DNA of 64,000 bases from NCBI RefSeq assembly GCF_010435915.1, contig NZ_JAAFZH010000004.1:186001-250000 (forward strand), read 5' to 3'. The notes under the pieces are model-generated. The model ran no database searches, had not been told where the DNA came from, and was given only the letters and a program-made list of their open reading frames with translations. The stretch is from Spirosoma terrae (GTDB lineage Bacteria > Bacteroidota > Bacteroidia > Cytophagales > Spirosomataceae). This document shows positions 61,730 to 64,000 of this stretch, one piece after another. Made by a program: the position numbers and the translations under genes. Numbering within the stretch: position 1 is the stretch's first letter; the number at the start of each line of letters is the position of its first letter.

Positions 61730-62938
61730 GTGGACGGGAAACGAATTCTTCTGGGTGTATCGGGTAGCATATCAGCCTACAAAGCGGCCTTACTGGTCCG
61801 GCTCTTAGTCAAAGCCGGGGCAGAGGTGCAGGTCATTATGACCGAATCCGCAAAAACCTTTATAACGCCCCTTACACTGGCAACCCTCTCCAAACGCCCT
61901 GTTCTTTCAACCTTTATTAATGATGATACGGGAAACTGGAATAATCATGTAGAACTGGGCTTATGGGCCGATGCCCTTGTCATTGCTCCGGCTACTGCTC
62001 ATACGCTAGCCAGATGTGCTCATGGCTTTGCCGACGACCTGCTGTCAGCGGTCTATCTATCAGCTCGATGCCCCGTCTTTTTCGCTCCCGCCATGGATCT
62101 GGACATGTATCAACATCCCAGCACGCTGACTAATTTGCGCTTGTTGGAGTCTTACGGTAATCAGATTATTCGGGCTGAGCATGGCGAGTTGGCAAGCGGT
62201 TTGATTGGTGAAGGTCGGCTAGCTGAACCCGACCACATTGTCGAGATACTGGCTACTTTTTTCGATAAGGACAAGCAACCAATTTCCCTGGCTGGACGTA
62301 ACGTTCTGATTACCGCAGGGCCAACTCAGGAGGCTATTGATCCAGTGCGTTATATCAGTAATCATTCAACCGGAAAAATGGGTTATGCAATCGCCAAGGC
62401 TTTTGCCAGCGCTGGCGCCAACGTTACGTTGGTGAGCGGCCCCACAGCCTTACCAATTCCTCATCCTTCCATTCGACGTATTAAGGTACGGTCGGCCCAG
62501 GAAATGTTCGAGGCCACACAAGCCGAATTCGATAAAGCGTCGGTTGTAGTTCTGAGTGCGGCAGTAGCTGATTATACGCCCGTTCATGTAGCCGATCAGA
62601 AAATAAAAAAAAGCGAACGAGAGTTTTCGCTGGCATTAACCAAAACAATCGACATTGCCGCTACGCTCGGCGCTCGTAAAAAGGCCGGTCAGTACATGAT
62701 GGGGTTTGCGCTAGAAACCAATGATGAACGGAGCAATGCACTGAAAAAGCTACACGCTAAAAACCTGGATTGGATTGTGCTTAACTCGTTACGGGACGAA
62801 GGAGCGGGTTTTGGGCACGATACAAACAAAATTACCGTTATTGACAAGAATGAGCAGACTGCTGAATTTGCGCTTAAAACTAAAGACGAAGTAGCGCAGG
62901 ATTTGTTATATTTAGTCGCTCAAAAACTAGCCGAATGA
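61730..62938 (+). CDS. coaBC: Bifunctional phosphopantothenoylcysteine decarboxylase / phosphopantothenate-cysteine ligase
   Basis: 402 aa, start GTG at 61730. The flavoprotein CoaC half begins KRILLGVSGSISAYKAALL and has the decarboxylase His region (NWNNHVELGLWADALVIAPA) and FFAPAMDLDMYQHPS. The CoaB half, from about 185, has VLITAGPTQEAIDPVRYISN, HSTGKMGYAIAKAFASAGAN and FALETND. Two steps of coenzyme A synthesis. The stop overlaps the porD start by 4 nt (ATGA). Confidence 0.95.
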   Translation: MDGKRILLGVSGSISAYKAALLVRLLVKAGAEVQVIMTESAKTFITPLTLATLSKRPVLSTFINDDTGNWNNHVELGLWADALVIAPATAHTLARCAHGFADDLLSAVYLSARCPVFFAPAMDLDMYQHPSTLTNLRLLESYGNQIIRAEHGELASGLIGEGRLAEPDHIVEILATFFDKDKQPISLAGRNVLITAGPTQEAIDPVRYISNHSTGKMGYAIAKAFASAGANVTLVSGPTALPIPHPSIRRIKVRSAQEMFEATQAEFDKASVVVLSAAVADYTPVHVADQKIKKSEREFSLALTKTIDIAATLGARKKAGQYMMGFALETNDERSNALKKLHAKNLDWIVLNSLRDEGAGFGHDTNKITVIDKNEQTAEFALKTKDEVAQDLLYLVAQKLAE

Positions 62939-63852
62939 AGCGAATTAGTGTTCTCTTATCCCTGCTTATTACAGTTCTGTCTGCAGCTCAGGCGCAGGAA
63001 CTGAATTGTCAGGTTACGATCAATTCGGATCAGCTTTTTGCCCAGCAAAAAACTGATTTTTCGTACGTAAACCAGTTGAAAGGGATCATTACCGAGTTTA
63101 TGAATACCCGTCGCTGGAGCAACGATCAGTTTTCAGTGTCTGAACGGATCAACTGTTCGCTGAACATAAATCTGATCAAATCGCTGACGCAGGGAGCGTT
63201 TGAAGCAACGGCACAAATTGTGGTCACTCGGCCTGTCTATGGTACGAATTATGAAACAACCACGTTTAGTTACGTAGATCGGGCTTTCAACTTTGTTTAT
63301 TTACCTACTACACCCGTCTATTTCCGGGAAAATCAATACTCCGACGATCTTACGTCGCTGCTGGCTTTCTATGCGAATGTTATTCTGGCCATTGACTACG
63401 ATACTTTTAGCAAACAAGGCGGAAACCAGTTCATACAACGGGCTTTCACGATCATGAACCTGGCCCAGCAGGGTTCTCCAAATGGCGCCTGGCAAACGGG
63501 GGGAGATCGACGTAATCGATACTGGCTAATCGAAAACCTACAGAATCAGCAGCTTCTGCCCCTTCGCGATGGCATTTATGCGTATCATCGTCAGGGACTT
63601 GACATCTTTGCCAGTAATCCGGTTCAGGTTCGGAAACAGACTCTCGCTTTGCTCAACACAATACGTACTATTGGCCTACAACTACCGAACTCCGTTCTTA
63701 TCAACTCGTTTTTCGACGCCAAATCGCAGGAGATCTTAAACATCCTGTATGAAGGTACACCCACAGAACGCAAGCAGGCATTCGAATTATTGTCTTACCT
63801 GGATCCTGCCAAAACGGAAGCTTATCGTAAATTAGTTGCTGCCGGCCAGTAG
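62935..63852 (+). CDS. porD: Type IX secretion system protein PorD (DUF4835)
   Basis: 305 aa. Signal peptide MKRISVLLSLLITVLSAAQA. The mature part has the DUF4835 landmarks: ELNCQVTINSDQLFAQQKTD, INCSLNINLIKSLTQGAFEA, FSYVDRAFNFVYLPTTPVYF, LTSLLAFYANVILAIDYDTF, GGNQFIQRAFTIMNLAQQ and FFDAKSQEILNILYEGTPTE. PorD is an accessory protein of the type IX system in Bacteroidota. The gene overlaps coaBC by 4 nt and precedes recN, the standard order. Confidence 0.9.
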   Translation: MKRISVLLSLLITVLSAAQAQELNCQVTINSDQLFAQQKTDFSYVNQLKGIITEFMNTRRWSNDQFSVSERINCSLNINLIKSLTQGAFEATAQIVVTRPVYGTNYETTTFSYVDRAFNFVYLPTTPVYFRENQYSDDLTSLLAFYANVILAIDYDTFSKQGGNQFIQRAFTIMNLAQQGSPNGAWQTGGDRRNRYWLIENLQNQQLLPLRDGIYAYHRQGLDIFASNPVQVRKQTLALLNTIRTIGLQLPNSVLINSFFDAKSQEILNILYEGTPTERKQAFELLSYLDPAKTEAYRKLVAAGQ

Positions 63853-63974
63853 CGTAACGTAGCACGAAGTAGTTTCTGCTTCCCTTCTTACGATCGCCTG
63901 ACTCGTTTATTTATTGACTAAAACTTTTGAACCGCCCTCCGTTTGGCAGTGTTCTTTACGTAAGAGCTTCTTCT

Positions 63975-64000
63975 ATGCTAGCGCATTTACTAATAAAAAA
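63975..64000 (+). CDS. recN: DNA repair protein RecN, first codons (partial)
   Basis: Only 26 nt lie in the window. The ATG at 63975 reads MLAHLLIK, the usual start of RecN in this phylum (a Walker A-containing SMC-like ATPase for double-strand break repair begins similarly). The conserved coaBC-porD-recN order supports it. The gap to porD is 122 nt. Very little sequence is available, so the identity rests mostly on context. Confidence 0.6.

Noticed and set aside
1-64000. tRNA, rRNA, CRISPR or insertion-sequence features
   Set aside because: I looked in all larger gaps for cloverleaf-like folds, regular repeats and transposase motifs and saw none. A dedicated scan could still find a small RNA.

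Overview
The window comes from a Bacteroidota bacterium of the Cytophagales type, most like Spirosoma and relatives. The evidence is gene content and signals: type IX secretion (T9SS) sorting domains, a PorD protein, a PorE-like OmpA protein, a Bacteroidota-type RNA polymerase omega subunit, an OstA-like LPS export protein, GH106 and ThuA/PQQ carbohydrate enzymes, several promoters of the Bacteroidota form (TTG, about 19 nt, TAnnTTTG) and no clear Shine-Dalgarno sites. The window is mostly chromosomal housekeeping and metabolic DNA. I saw no rRNA, tRNA, CRISPR array, insertion sequence or prophage.

Layout. 1-3.7 kb: the end of a Cys/Met PLP enzyme, a quinone reductase, a DUF1801 protein, and a decayed patch in which a Crp/Fnr regulator sits between two truncated short-chain dehydrogenases. 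3.7-14.5 kb: a mostly minus-strand housekeeping block (hisS, a glycosyltransferase/HAD phosphatase/hemL overlap operon, a TPR plus periplasmic-binding-fold protein, yidC, pyrG), interrupted by a 49-codon basic protein on the plus strand that has its own good promoter. 15-22 kb: an FAD dehydrogenase, a CoA-type Nudix hydrolase and a two-gene RND efflux operon. 22-25.4 kb: an SGNH-like protein and an ECF sigma factor overlapping a predicted protein that has an inner-membrane helix and a C-terminal outer-membrane barrel. 25.4-35.7 kb: sugar and amino-acid catabolism (PQQ sugar dehydrogenase, threonine dehydratase-like enzyme, sugar isomerase, M20 amidohydrolase, ketoglutarate semialdehyde dehydrogenase-like enzyme), a T9SS-exported subtilisin and a macrodomain protein. 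36-38.4 kb: a DUF3299 protein plus a COG0523 metal-chaperone GTPase behind a 23-bp-arm palindrome that overlaps the -7 element. 39.8-47.6 kb: a carbohydrate locus with a GH106 enzyme, a five-domain ThuA/PQQ/cytochrome c protein and a divergent NrtR-like regulator. 47.7-53.8 kb: assorted metabolic genes, including a sodium-solute symporter preceded by an overlapping 41-aa membrane peptide. 53.8-64 kb: an envelope/T9SS and housekeeping block (PorE-like, tilS, OstA-like, T9SS cargo, bamD, rpoZ, coaBC, porD, first codons of recN).

The most interesting systems are (i) the sigma factor/trans-envelope anti-sigma candidate at 23.07-25.33 kb, which resembles the dual-membrane-spanning anti-sigma factors reported in Bacteroides; (ii) the palindrome-controlled DUF3299-COG0523 pair, probably a metal-limitation response; (iii) the NrtR-like regulator with a palindrome between the two divergent promoters of the ThuA/PQQ locus; and (iv) two small genes, a 49-aa basic protein and a 41-aa symporter partner. 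Functions are assigned from motifs and domain order read by eye; no database search was run.
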